Assembly (NCBI GenBank): GCA_003864495.1
Contig: ML133432.1
Coordinates: 1,603,531 to 1,667,530 of the forward strand
Reading direction: 5' to 3'
DNA length: 64,000 nt
DNA from: Nemopilema nomurai
Lineage: Eukaryota > Cnidaria > Scyphozoa > Rhizostomeae > Rhizostomatidae
Shown here: one piece after another, positions 47,925 through 60,284 of the stretch
Numbering within the stretch: position 1 is the first letter of the stretch
Layout: every line of letters begins with the position of its first letter
Position numbers and translations under genes: made by a program
Notes under the pieces: model-generated
Databases searched by the model: none
Seen by the model: only the letters and a program-made list of their open reading frames with translations
Told to the model about the DNA's origin: nothing

Positions 47925-48899
47925 TTACTTTGAGCAATAAGGTAAATTCATCAAATCTCTTCTGAATGACTCCTGAAGGTCACGCAGGGTAGTTAAGTTA
48001 TTCATGTTAAACTTCACTCACATTGGATGCTCATGACGGGAATTTCCAAAACGCGTTGCCATAACATCCATTTAATTGGGAGCCCTGCCCCGCATTAAAT
48101 TTTTCCTATTCTGATACTCGTTCACATCTGCTCCTAAGAAAGCTTTGCGAAGGTGCAAATAAAGCCTGCCCCCCCCCCCCCCTCATTTCACTTTGAGCTG
48201 ATTTTCCAGTCAATATCGTGAAGATTTAGTTGATGTGAGAATCAGATCTAGTCCTATTGAAAAAGAAATCAGTAAAGCCACTTTGTATAGTGACCGCAAT
48301 GGTGAGGTCACTTGCACCTGCAAATGCATTGAACTGTTCTTCGTCTCTGTTTTGTTTATTTGCAGTCTCGTTTCGACGTTCAGATCGCGACTGTTAAGTT
48401 ACATAACTTGACCAGTTGAGGGGGATGTCCTCTACCCTTTCCTTCAAGTATGCAATTTCTCAATAACAGAACCACTACTATGCCGGTTTTCTGTCTAAAT
48501 CTACACTCAGGAGCGTTTTTGAAGTCAAAAAATATCTTGTGCCTAACCTGATTATGCGACTTGGGAAGGAAGAGAAGGTATGTGCCTTTAGTATCTGACA
48601 TGACGTAATCGGTCCTCGTGAAGCAGACCCGTGCCTTCGCTAGGTTGAGTGCTGGCAACACGCACAGAGATAACGCTGGTGAGATTCCCATTTGCTCACC
48701 CTCTGCTTAGGCGTTGTGTTCTGTACGTGATTTGTTTTGCCAATAATGTTATTAAGTTATATGAAAAAACAGGCCACTGATCATCGACTCGTGATTTGTA
48801 AGGTAATTTACCTCTGTACGACATAACTTGGTTTACAGTCGAAGCAACTCGGGCAGCGTAAACACTCAATGAGATGTCACCTGCATTTGATGACGCCAT
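47925..48899 (-). CDS. Candidate three-exon gene, short unknown protein
   Basis: Exon 1, 48899-48812, starts at an ATG in the favourable context AAAGAAAATGGC (MASSNAGDISLSVYAARVAS) and ends at GTAAAT in phase 1. Exon 2, 48651-48548, follows a CTCTGTGCGTGTTGCCAG acceptor and continues in phase for 35 codons to a GTTAGG donor. Exon 3, 47972-47925, after GACCTTCAG adds 15 residues and a stop, giving 79 residues. Exon 2 could instead read through to a stop at 48380, giving about 119 residues. ATTAAA lies about 10 nt after the exon 3 stop. The exon 1-2 junction is the most credible part. No domain recognised. Confidence 0.35.
48169..48182. repeat. Poly(C) tract, 14 bp
   Basis: A run of 14 C in AT-rich DNA, lying within the last intron of the preceding candidate gene model. 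It is prone to length error in assembly. Confidence 0.9.
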
Positions 48900-51800
48900 T
48901 TTCTTTAACCTAAACACTCGCATTGCTGGAGATCGAACGTTGTTCAATATAACTGGAGGAATCCCTGGACTGAAGTTAGAAAACTGGCAATTCGCGTTAA
49001 TGTTGCAGGCCGTTGGCTGGTTTAAAGAGAATTTCGTCCGTGTAAAACTAAATTTCAGAATAAGATACGCCTAAATTGTCAAAATACAAAGTACTAAAAA
49101 TTTTTAGAAGTCCACAATCTGCATGATCCTTCAATGCTATCAAGCCTAGAAAAAACAAAAGGGGATGCTGACGTAAAAAAATAGAAGCTTAAAAATTTTA
49201 AGCAACACTTGTTTTTATGCAAATGCAATATAATGAAAATTAGTCCCTGTCAGTAATGCTATAATCTCCAAAATACTGAGACATAGAAATGCTTAATCAT
49301 CATGTGGATTAGATTATACCAGGAAAACATGTTTACCAGACCCATAAATGGCTTTTTGGGTAATTGGTTTAGTGATCATGGAAGATGCTCCTGGTTTTTT
49401 AGCATGGTGTTCAGGTGTGCAACAGCTTGAGAGATTGGAGGCAATTTCAATGTAAAAACATTGAAATGTTGAAATCATCCTGCTGCATTGTTTTTTGCAA
49501 TCCTCTTTCAAATTTACCTTCTTGCTTGATAAAACTGCAGCTAAATTTTTTGCTTTGGGATCTCCAACTTTTTTCTAAAAAAGACCTCTTTTTGAATTCT
49601 TTGTCCAAGACATGATTCAAATGTATATCCTGTTCTCAGAGAAATAGGGAACAAGCTTGAGGTAAAAAAACATAGGTACTGGTGCTGATGTTAGTCCAAT
49701 ATTAATGAAACAGACATTGCTCAGCTGTAATTCATGCATGTGACGCCATGTTGCCTGTATCTTGACAGTTTTCATGGATTAGAAATGGAAGGCAATTTCT
49801 CTCTAGATTGTCTAGTGCTATAAGCTATATAGACAAAGCAGAAGCTCCATTGGTTATGTGAATTTACAAAGCTGAAGTTCAACAAAATTCCAGGGCTTTG
49901 CATAAATGCAGGTCGAGAAATGTCTCATGGCTAAATATTTTGCTTTTACAGTGTAAATGGTATCATGGAATGTAGTGGTGCTGTGATATAAACCTTCTTT
50001 TTGCTGACTTTACTCATGTGCCAATTGCAGCACCAAAGTTTCCTTTCATCGTGAATCGTCAACTCCACTTTCCCCCACGGTATCACAGATCTCAATGCCC
50101 CTTGCAAAATGGGAACCTATTAGAACCCTACTCTAATCTGAGCATACCAGCCTCTTGTTTGAATATAAAGGGATTATTCATCAGATAAAATTTGTAGGGC
50201 ATGACAATTTTCATTAACTTTAACAAAGGTTTATTTTGGCTCAGATTTCTCTCTTCAGTTAGTGCTTTAAGGAGATCACTTTCTTGCTTTCATATATTTC
50301 CGTCTGCATTTCAAAGTTCTTGGCAAATTGCCTAAAACAGATTAAAGTATGAAAACTAGCGGAAATGAGAAATGTGTAAGATATTGCAAAACTGTCAAAG
50401 GCTTGAGGATTTTGGAAAATACTAATTTGAAAATTGTTTTCCGCCAAGAAAAACAGAATTTTCAGTTGATGCAGTATTCTAATAACATGTTTGGTTAGAG
50501 GTTAACTTTCTTGTCATATTGCTGGTTTAGTAGCTACATGTTTATAGAAACTTGATTGGAGTGGTTATAGAATGGAAGCCAAACTCTTTTACCACCTGTC
50601 GTCTTTTACTCAAGACTACCTGTCGATTTCATCAATGTCTGCTGTTTACACATTATGTTTCGCGTTGTTTTACTCATCGCTTTCAGTGGCCATTCTACAA
50701 ATAACATAGTAGTTTTCAAGATTCAAATGCACGATATTCGCCTTTCGCATCTTATTCTGCTTTAGTTGTCCGGGACCAAGTCTAACTTCACTGAAGATAA
50801 GGGCTTTTGCGAACGATTCAAGAACTCGTTGGAGGGGATGATGTTGACATTATGCCAACAAATTTATTACCCTAATAGTAGACTGTGTTTATTATGTCCC
50901 AAGGAGGACCTTTTTGCCGTGGGAATTGAAGTGCTTTTAATCTGTTGTTTTCAACAATTTTGTACCACACGCGGCAATTATTTGAGGTTCGTTTTAGGAT
51001 TGGTTTGGATTGCGAATTTCCACGCACCTGCTGCTTATAAGAACGTTTACCTGCTGACATTAAACTCATCTAGGCAAGACGCCACTTACTTTTACCTTAG
51101 AAAATTGATATGAAAATTGAAGAAAAGTAGTTTCGAACAGAAGGCCAAAGAATAGATTCCCAAAACAAGAATGCATTCTTTTGTAATTTCGAAAACAAAA
51201 ACTGGAAAAGACCAACGGAAACTTGAGCCCTATAAACAATCGAGAAGTTGGTTTATGTATCAAATTATACTGTTTTGAAGAAATAAGTAAATCTTCCCCT
51301 TGTTTCTTTTGTATAGGAAGCGACAATGTTTAGTTTTTCTGCTTCCTTTTCCATATTTTCAGTTGCAATCTTACATTGGTTCTAATCTGACCAAAAGTAG
51401 TCTGTACCTTCTAAGGCTACTCGACTCTACTGCTTCTTCAAGAAAATCTTTCAAGGAAAAACAACCCATTTCATACCATTGTAATAATTATTTTGTCAGT
51501 TCATCTGGTTCTTTAAGCTCGAGATTTTCATAGCAGATTAAAATTCCTAGAAACTATCAAGAGTCGCTTTTTTTGAAGACAAGAGTTCATTAAGGATCAT
51601 GTTTCTGTGAGGGAAAAACTGTGCGGAAGACTTGACTTTGCCAAATAAATCCTGCCTCTTTGCTGGTGCTTACTGCCAATTATTTTTAACACAATAACCA
51701 TACAAGTGCCTCAATGGATTTTTCATCCCATTTTCTTTGAAAATACACCGACGCTCATCTCTTAGCTAAAACGAAATTTCTCGCCAATTTTAGGTCCCTC

Positions 51801-53257
51801 CCATTTTAGGTGCTTTCTAAATAATTGTCCACGTTAAGACATGATAAGAAATAAAATTTCACATTAGTGTGCAGAAGGCCCGCTCGCAAGCATTGTCAGC
51901 TGTGCCCTTGTGTCAATGCACCCCAGCCTCATTTTCGTATTCTGCATCTTTCACCACAGTCTCCAATCATATCTGCCTCTTTGATTTTGAGATTTGCTTG
52001 TTCTTTTTTATGTCAATTAAAATTTAAGCTTGAATTGGAGAACTATCCGCAATATCAGGTGCTGCAAAAGATAGAACAGGAACTTCAAACTGTATCGCCT
52101 GGCTTTAAAGCTTTCCGAGTCCTTGTTTTATTATACATCATAGTATAGCTACATTATGTCAAAAGTGGGCCCGCCATGTGAGCTTCATCAATAAGTCTGC
52201 CATTCCTAAAGGTGCATTCAACTCTTAATAAGGCCTAGGGACCATGAAAGAAATAATGGAATAGAAAGTCTTTCCCATTGACGTTAAAAGCCCAGGCGTC
52301 ATTTATGAAATCATCTAGGTAGCTAGCGGAACGAAGCCGTACCACACGAGTCAAAATCGATCCCCACCACTCATTGTCCGAAAGAATTCCGTTTGAACAA
52401 AGTATTAGGTTGGATCTTGTTTGCTGTTGAATACGCGTACCATGTATGCGTTTTCGACTTTGAATACGAAGCCATGTGACTGCTGTTTGGCAGAGTAGAA
52501 AGAGCCGTCCAATCAGCTTATAGCCTTTGAAAGAGCAGCTAGATTAAAATCGGTTTTCGGCGATTTGCAACAGAGCCGCAAGTAAGAAGTAAAATGACAA
52601 AGGCAAGCTATTAACTGCGCTTAAAACGATGGTTTAAGTAACCTTTTCGGCTTGAAAACCCCCAAGAGAGAAAACTCTTGATTTTGAGGTCAAACGGATG
52701 TATCTGAGGATTGGGACTACCATATTGCTTGGCATCTGTTTTGCCTAATCCACACCTCACCCAGTTCACCAACCGACTCAAAGCCGGTGCCTTCGTCTAG
52801 CTAAACGAAAGTTAATAGTTTCCATAAGTTCTTGATTTTTAATTTAGTCATAAGATTAAAAATGATAGATTTAACAGCAGTGGTTTGTCAGATGGGTTTT
52901 CAATTTTTGTATAAAAGAGAAAATCAACTGATGCATACCTCACTCAAGTCATTTATTTGTTTGGTCACAGCAGAATCTCTTCTAATGTTCTACCTAGTTA
53001 AATGGTATTTTTTGTATTGAAATTTTATTCTTCCAATTTAACTTTTGTTATGTTCTCATTCTCTTATACTGTTTTTCATGCATTTGTTCATTAAACGTTG
53101 GCTAGATATTTATTGTTGTTCATCAAATTGGAAATTTTGCATTCTTTTGACTTTTGAGTTTTGCAAAGCCTTTTGAAGGTTTGGAAAACTCCAACTTGCT
53201 ATTAAACCTGTTCTCTTGATGCTTCTTGAATCTAAACCCTTGATGTTTATTTTTCAG
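48900..53257. other. No supported gene; possible 5' region of the A-B-A'-B' gene
   Basis: Most of this is AT-rich and empty. A plus-strand frame ending at 52148 includes a protein-like stretch (LENYPQYQVLQKIEQEL) but has no bounded exon. At 52505-52580 a CCAATCAG box is followed by CpG-containing sequence and a consensus GTAAGA donor (after GAGCCGCAA), which would suit a noncoding first exon for the gene at 53274. Confidence 0.3.
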
Positions 53258-53273
53258 CCACTATTATCAGAGT

Positions 53274-56200
53274 ATGGAAGTTTGCAGGAGTCGAAAGAGG
53301 TAACAAACTTTTCTTGGTCCTGTTATCTAGATCTGCAATTTTGATTGTGAGACTTCTAGTCTAGATTTTTTGTTCAAGTCCAAATACATCTCACGAGGTG
53401 CCTTTAACGTGGAAACTCAATTTAACATAGAATAATTATTCATTCAATCCTGTTTTCTGTCGCAAGACAAAAGCATCCCCTTTCTAGTATTGGTTATGGA
53501 AGTGCCATTCCTTAAAACTTTAACTCTATCATAGGGAAGGAAGTACGTGCAATTACGGTTATATGAAACGCGTCAAAAGTCAAAGTGATGATCAGGACTC
53601 TGAACCATACAGTGCTGGCAGTACAAATTTCTCATCACCGATAGACTCAGGATTTCCAGAAAACGGAGCTATCAGCAGCTTAAGTGGAGGTAAGCGCATC
53701 GACGTAAAATTGTCCTTAGTTGATCCTCACGTTCTTCTGAACATGCGTCTTGGAAGGACTATAATGGGTACTTTTGTGCTGGACTGTGGCGACCTTTAGC
53801 CACTGTGCCCGAATGTCCTGTCCAGCCCATTCTGCAACACGCAAACTACCCCTCCAAGATCTACTTATACCCTTTTTCCCTCCGTGCCACCCATTTCCCT
53901 GTATATTAGTCGTCCCGCCTTTTTCGTTTTGTCGCAACTCAATTCTTATTATAGACGATGTACCAGCAAGGCATCCTGAAAGCTGTTCGCAAGAAGAAAC
54001 AGCGCTACCAAGTAGGGTTAGGATTTTAGAAGAGAAGGTTGACTGGATTGGACGTGAACTGCAGCTCATACGAGAAATGCTGCAGTTCATTACGAAGGTG
54101 ATGCCCGCGGCAAATTCATCGTCCCGGCAAGTCGTCATGCCTGCCAGTGAAAGTAGGCCCAAGACGGTTATCCGCAACGGAAAGCGCTCGTCCACCTGCA
54201 ACAAGTCATCCCCCCGTCGACATTCGCTGCACACCAAGGGCTTCATCGATGCTCAATACTTGCTGCACTATGAACCTACGAAAACATCAAATCACTTGAA
54301 CATCTACCCGTCTACTGGCTCATCAGACGAGAAGAACTCGACCCTTGCCGAGAGCGAGAACAGGGAAACAAACTCGGACAGCGTCAGCAAGTCCTGTTCC
54401 GATGATTATGATTCCGATACCTACGCTGATAGGGAGCAAAATGGCAGCGGAAGTGGCGAAGGCGGTACAGATTCCAACCAAGCATCAAGAGAGGAATCCC
54501 CCAACAACGAGTTCACTGCGGAAGTGCCAATCATCAAATTCCAGGAGCACAACATCATCTCGGGACTCGATGTCATCTACCTGTGGGAGCATGGCACCGA
54601 TGAGATGCTACCCATACGGCTTTGGAACGAGTCGCAGCTGGAATCTGGAGGAGAGGTCATCAAGAAATGGCAGCAGGTTATCAACATTTTCAAGGTTGCT
54701 TGCAATGGCAGTTTGAAAGCGTTTGTGAACAAGTTCACGAATCAAGATGGGAAGTTGATGAGTGTGGCAGAAATAATAACAGCAAGCCAAGTAGAAACGA
54801 TGATGAGTGACGTGAGTGCTCCAACAAATACCCACTCGGATGGGAGCTCTATAAGCTCAAACAGCCTGAATGACTTAAAAATGGGACTTACCCATGACGC
54901 AACGTCGAATTTTTCATCAATGCCTAGCCAGCTGAAACAGAAGCTGATGCCTATCTACATTTTGCCACGCAAGATCAACGGCCAGAAGGTATCCGCTAAA
55001 GATGTGATACGCATCTGGGAAGACGGCTTCGGGAATATCCCGCCGGTGAAGACTTGGACTCCTAACCAGAAACTGAAGCAGCAGAGTAAAATATCCCGCT
55101 GGAAGAAGATTGTGGATATATTCAAAACAGAATGCAACTCCAACGTCAATCTGTTCCAGAAAAGGTATTCAAATGATTGTGGAGTTTTAATGCCAATCGC
55201 AGCGATTATCAGCAAATATGAACAGTCCCAGACGAACGACGGCCTTTTGAAGCAGTCCACGATTGCCAGCATGACCGCTCCAGTAATCAACGTCAAATCA
55301 GATGCAATGGGACCCTTGAATACACCAGTTGTCGACACCTTGGGTAGGAGCGGCGCAAACGACTACTGGAGATCATACAAGCGGCTAGATGAGCTCGGAA
55401 GAGAGTGGGATTTCAAGGAGGCCCAGAGCTGCAACGAGAGGAGGGCTTTTACTATCAGGCAGGTAGAGGACTGGCAGCGGAACAGTATCCAGTCAACAGA
55501 AGACGATAATAGGCCTGAACGCATGCAGAACCGGTTCCTTTCCATCCCTCGGTGCTTCACGGACCAGAGGAAAGGCACCATTGCCAGAGCAGTGCCACCA
55601 CGACATGTCACAAACATATCCAGCATTGACCAAAGAAACTTCCAGAGCGCCCCAATCAGTGGGATTAAGAAGATAGAGCCACAGCCAATACTGGACGAAA
55701 AGACAGCGCCACAAATCAACTCGATGCAGAAATTCAAACCGGTAGAGAATAGGAGCGCGAATGAGGCCAATAATGGCTCCACCCCGCCTTGTCTTCCACA
55801 AGTGAACCAGACTGGACAGAAGCAAAGAGATCCATCGCCGACATCAAGTGAGAGCGGGGAAAACAGCGATGCGTACAGCGGAAAGGACATCGATGTGACC
55901 GGGAGCGAAACCTCTGAGAGCTCGGCCCCATCGAAAAGCTACAGCCCAGTGCAAACCAAGTCATCAAAGTTCGTAGAGTCGAAAGAGCACGTGTACACGA
56001 CCGCCTCAAGTACACTGCAGCAAAACACATTGACGAATACATCCAGCTCTCTAACACAATTCGATCAGCCGACCCCAGCAGCGCCAACCAGACAGGCGGA
56101 TGAGAACTACACAGTGCTGCCCGACTCCGATGACCCGTTCGAAGTTTTGAAACTGTGGGAGCATGGTAGCGAAAAATGCCCGCCAATCAGATTTCTCACC

Positions 56201-56860
56201 ATGAACGATGACGTCATCAGGCATCCCCGGCTAATTGCGTGGAGAAAGTTCATCGACATTTTTCGTTTTCACTGCAATTCTGATAAGCAAGTGTTGATTG
56301 AGAAGTACTCGGATGACAAGAGGCGACTGTTGAAGGTGTCAGAAATTCTGCAAAGGTTTGAGTCCACCTTCATGCATCGACCTTTCGAAGCAGTAACAGG
56401 GACAGTGAAAAGCCCCGGTCCACTAACAACTGCAACCACGCCTACGCTGTACCAGAATGGCCATTTCCAGACTCAGATGGATGCCAAAAAGGCGTTCGCA
56501 ACCAATTCAGATATATATATTCTGCCAAGAAAGGTGAACGGTCACAAAGTCTCCGCTCATGATGTCATCCACATATGGCACCATGGGTTCAAGAATGTGC
56601 CGCCTGTTGCCTCCTGGTTGCCTCATCAGAAGGTTCGTCAGCAGAGCAAAATTTCTCGGTGGAAGAAAGTTGTGGAAATCTTCGAGGTCGATTGCAATGG
56701 CAACATGCAGTATTTTGATAAGAAATACTCAAACAAGACAGGTGATCTTTTGCCAATTGCGGCAATTATTTCGAAATACGAAGCAGAGAAGAATTCTCTG
56801 GAAGCAGAAAGTGGTATTGACATTAAGGTTGATCAAATCACAGAATCTTATGGACACTAA
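53274..56860 (+). CDS. Coiled-coil protein with four GCR1_C-like domains (A-B-A'-B')
   Basis: Three coding exons, 53274-53299, 53535-53689 and 53955-56860, with GTAACA and GTAAGC donors, TTTTTCAG, TCATAG and TTATAG acceptors, and matching phases (2, then 1), give 1028 residues. Residues 82-110 form a coiled coil with hydrophobics at 82, 85, 89, 92, 96, 99, 103, 106 and 110. An acidic Ser-rich linker (about 200-248) precedes domain A (252-339) and domain B (392-484). A second acidic Ser-rich linker (about 690-740) precedes A' (779-863) and B' (913-1004). Each domain has a hydrophobic-Trp-acidic-x-Gly motif, a Pro-Pro-hydrophobic or similar turn, a Trp-Lys/Arg-Lys helix ending in Cys-Asn, and a Lys-Tyr/Phe-Ser-like end. 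B and B' are about two thirds identical by eye. The layout recalls the fungal GCR1 C-terminal DNA-binding domain next to a leucine zipper, so a DNA-binding regulator is my proposal. The frame is open upstream of the ATG, so a further 5' exon is possible. Long antisense frames over exon 3 are shadows. Confidence 0.85.
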
Positions 56861-58339
56861 TCTGTTTTATTTGGCACCTCATAAGACCACGTGGGACCGA
56901 AAAATTTTTGATACAAATCCGGCCTTTGCTTTGATAGATTTTGCTTTCACTTTTAAACCATATTTTAGAATCATTTGACGCACACTTTTTGGAATCATTG
57001 TTTTTTTTATATTTCAACCACAAGATTTTCCCTTCCCTTCCATAATGGCTTGAGAGATGGCGTCTGTATCTGTTTTACCATTTCAGTCTTGCAAAAACAA
57101 GGACAATCAAATAAGCTTTATTTACTGCCATGATGTCTAAGTCTTATATCCCCTCCATCCTTCTACAGTCTGCATCTGCATTTTAAGGTAGCAACTTTTA
57201 CTGAAACCTGGGTCATCAAAGCTTTTTCTAGATGGTATTTAAGTTGAAGTGTATCATCTAGAGATCTTTATATGTAGGCCCTACGCTCTTACACTGACCT
57301 TTCACTTCATCGAAGCATAACAGAATCATGTCTGATGCTCTTGTAGAAGTGAAAAGGCTCCCTTAAGATGTTTTCACCAGGTTTTTGCAGACTTTCTGAT
57401 GCAACCTAAGGTTCCTCAAATCTCAATTGTATCTCTGTTGCAGCTCCCTCCGTCTACCCATCGTTGGTATAGCTAAGCATGAAGTATAAATACCTATTCC
57501 TTGACCCTAAGCGTCATTGGCTTCTCTGCTCTCAATGCCATTCTAACATCATTGTACTCCAAAGATTTCTAATATTGAACTTGCTATGGATTCATCCTAC
57601 TGGTGTGACATGAATGCAATGCATTCGAATCAAACACTTATTAAATGTTTATGAATATTATCCATTCAGGTCTTCGATCCAAGTCCAATAGATAGTGTCA
57701 TTTAGTCCAGGTTTTTTCAAACGCTCACGAATTACACTCCGATTTGCTACCTCAGATACTCTTTATTGCAAAACACCATTAACAAATTCGAAGGCAAAAC
57801 AGAAGCTCGAAGCATTGAAGGAACTCTTTGCTGTGCCAATCTTACCACAGGCTAATTGCTGCTTGTATAGACGCCCATCTATTAGTCATTCAATTCAACC
57901 ATTCCTACTGCGAAGGCGCCACAGCCTCGTATTCACTATTTTCTTAACACCTTGCACATGAACACAGTCGAAATTTCAGTCCAGCATGAGGCTGACTATC
58001 ATCGCACGGCGAATTCTCACCCCAACCTTGGCCACAGCATCATTCATACATGGTAGCCTAAAATTGATTAGGGTTCGATTATGAACCAATAGAATAGAGT
58101 GTTAATTCTGAACCGTTGTAATTTCTGAATTTTCTCACTGATTAAACTCTTATCCTCATTTTGTATATTTGTAAATACAAGTGTATGTAAATGTACAGTT
58201 AAATGAAGCTAATGCTTGGTTGGTAAAGACTGGTTGGACAATAACCGACCTGTTTAAAGTCCCGCGCTTCCTGGAGCATCGGTTTTCGAAATTCGCATAA
58301 CAGATGGAACTGAAAATATGGCAAATTATTGTACCTTAC
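56861..58339. other. 3' flank; no gene recognised
   Basis: Presumed 3' UTR and intergenic DNA after the A-B-A'-B' gene. No AATAAA was found close to the stop. The plus-strand frame at 57695-57961 has no domain or splice support. Confidence 0.4.
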
Positions 58340-58408
58340 CTTATCATATCGTATATTATTCTGAAATGTAAATACGAGCGAGAACCATTGTTTATCTTTC
58401 ACCTTCAT
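58340..58408 (-). CDS. Candidate first exon of a minus-strand gene
   Basis: ATG preceded by GGCAAG starts MKVKDKQWFSLVFTFQNN and runs 23 codons to a consensus GTAAGG donor in phase 0. The CpG-rich promoter-like patch about 550-650 bp upstream fits a transcription start on this strand. Later exons should lie below 58.3 kb, but I could not identify them, and the plus-strand gene ends at 56860, so the two would be convergent. Confidence 0.3.
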
Positions 58409-58950
58409 CTTGCCTTAAAGTTCGATCGCAGTCTCTGAGATGATCTGTTCTATCTGGTGTTATTTGTTACGTATGATTTTCGTAGATTGTTCTGTGCAGT
58501 TTATGGAAGTTTCTTACTTTTGAGACGTTTGAAGTGCCTTTCGAGAGTATCAAAGAAAGGAGGTAAGTCACCAAAAGCATGCTCTTCTTTATGGTTTCAA
58601 AGTTGAGTAAATTTAGGTTTTCGAAAATATCCTCGTTGATGCTCCCTCAAGAAGTGGCTAGGAGTTAACCTCGTTTCAGTTTGATTTGAGCAGGCATTGT
58701 GTTTAACCTTTCCTTCGTGTTTCATGAGTGGGATCTGACTCGTCATATTTATCCCATTTTCTTGTCGTTTTGGTGTTCCAACAGGGTAACATTGTGCTAT
58801 ATGAGGATCCGTATGATGCATGCATGTGGAAATTCTAAAGGATTTATGCCACTAACTATGTCATTTAATTGATGCTTTCGGTGAAAATGCAGATCGCAAC
58901 TCAGGTAATCCGAAGCTGGAGGGGGTCATAGACGCAAATTTCAGAAAACG

Positions 58951-59060
58951 TAATGTGACCGCGTGACGTATGAATTGAAAATCCGAGATCGGCCTGCAGT
59001 GAGAGGTTGTGAACTTGTACGTCATAGCGTCACGTGACGCGTTTCCCGCCAGAATTTAAC
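58951..59060. promoter_or_regulatory. CpG-rich promoter-like patch with E-box and E2F motif
   Basis: Contains the 14-bp perfect palindrome GCGTCACGTGACGC (59027-59040), a full USF/MITF-type E-box, followed two bases later by TTTCCCGCC (59042-59050), an E2F-type site. CRE-half-like words (GTGACGTA, TACGTCAT) lie in the same 90 bp. CpG density is far above the local average. It could serve the candidate minus-strand exon at 58408 or an unseen plus-strand gene. Confidence 0.4.
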
Positions 59061-59606
59061 CGTTCGCTTTTGGGGTTTTGAAGCCCAATTTAATGACATT
59101 ATTTTTGTGGAAATTCTTATACAGTAATTTGCTTAATTTGTCAAAGAGAAATAATTTGGCATCAACGAAGATGGCATAAATCCTCAGGTAATGAAATTGT
59201 TTTGCCCATCCATCTTTGACGATTACTGCGCTGAGCGGTTATCGCTGAGAATGCTGCGCAGGAGACCGAAAATGCATCACCCTTTTATTAGGAAGAAGAG
59301 AGGTCCTTTCTTGTACATATTTTGCATCCAACTTATTCAAGCTGTAATTTTTGAATCATAGAATTTTGTTGCGTTTATTAAAGGAAGATAATGAAGATGA
59401 CAAAGAGCGAATGGCATTTGCGTCAAATGGGAAAACTTTCCGATGTTTATCGCACAATCTTTGTAGAGAGATGAAACACAGTGCTGGGAAACTTGCAGTT
59501 AGTTCATGAATTTAAATCTTGCTGTCGGTCTTGCTAAATTCCTGTTGTCGCCTTCAGAGCTTTAATGAAATAATAAACAAATGAGGCGACTGAGAGGAGA
59601 TTATCT

Positions 59607-59655
59607 TTGGAGGAAGAGTCGAACACCGACACTCTTTAACCACTTAGTTCGAATT
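59607..59655 (-). repeat. tRNA-like / SINE fragment
   Basis: On the minus strand TAAGTGGTTAAAGAG resembles the D-arm/A-box of a serine- or leucine-type tRNA, and GTGTTCGACTC resembles a B box, but they are only about 15 bases apart. A functional tRNA needs more distance and an anticodon arm, so this is at most a deleted SINE or tRNA relic. Confidence 0.2.
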
Positions 59656-60149
59656 AGCAGAGGGTTTCGTAGAGCTAGCAAAGAATTCTTGTAGACCAAG
59701 CTATCCAGAAGCAAAACTAGTGAAGGAGAGAGCAATTGGTGATCGTTTCAATACACTTGCACGTTCTAATTGCAGCCGGCAGAAGCGATTCTTTGCAATA
59801 AAATAGGTCCCACACCAACATGACACTGTCCTTCCTTGATCACCAGCATTGGCTTATTTTTGTTTAAATTAGCGACACATACCTCGGCTACCCAAAGTTC
59901 TATCTATAAATATTCTCAAACTATATGGAAAAGAAGGTTTTAAGATAACATACATGCAAAATAGCGAGAGGCCCAAACAGTGCCTATCATGGAGACCTGT
60001 GTAAAGAAGAGGAATGGAACAAGGTTTGAGATTAGAAATGTTGAGATAGCGAATAATGTGCAGATGCAAACTTCATTTAAGAAGAGATTGTGCCATCGAT
60101 TAGAGGAGTCGGCGTTTTCGTAAAGTATTTCTACTTGTTTTGATAACAA

Positions 60150-60284
60150 CTACAGCAGCTGCTTACGGCCTACGGTCAGTTCTGTTTTCACACAACACGA
60201 AGGCAGCCAATCAGGAACCTTGTCGTAGTTGCTAACGTCTTTTTGTTCGGGGCCACTCCGCTGTACAGCGTAGCCGGCAGACAT
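60150..60284 (-). CDS. Small open frame, possible 5' exon
   Basis: A 44-residue frame starting MSAGYAVQRSGPEQKD with normal amino-acid complexity, in a CpG-containing patch. It may be a first exon or chance. A second ATG frame overlaps it in another phase (MTNKEAS...), which weakens the case. No good donor within it. Confidence 0.2.
   Translation of the reverse strand: MSAGYAVQRSGPEQKDVSNYDKVPDWLPSCCVKTELTVGRKQLL

Noticed and set aside
53716..54246. 176-codon minus-strand frame over the start of the large exon
   Set aside because: Antisense to verified coding sequence, with composition dictated by the sense codons; no splice support.
55363..56186. Several 110-175 codon antisense frames within the large exon
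   Set aside because: Mutually overlapping shadows of the A-B-A'-B' reading frame.
59607..59655. Functional tRNA gene on the minus strand
   Set aside because: A-box-like and B-box-like words are only about 15 bases apart and no anticodon arm or acceptor stem can be formed.
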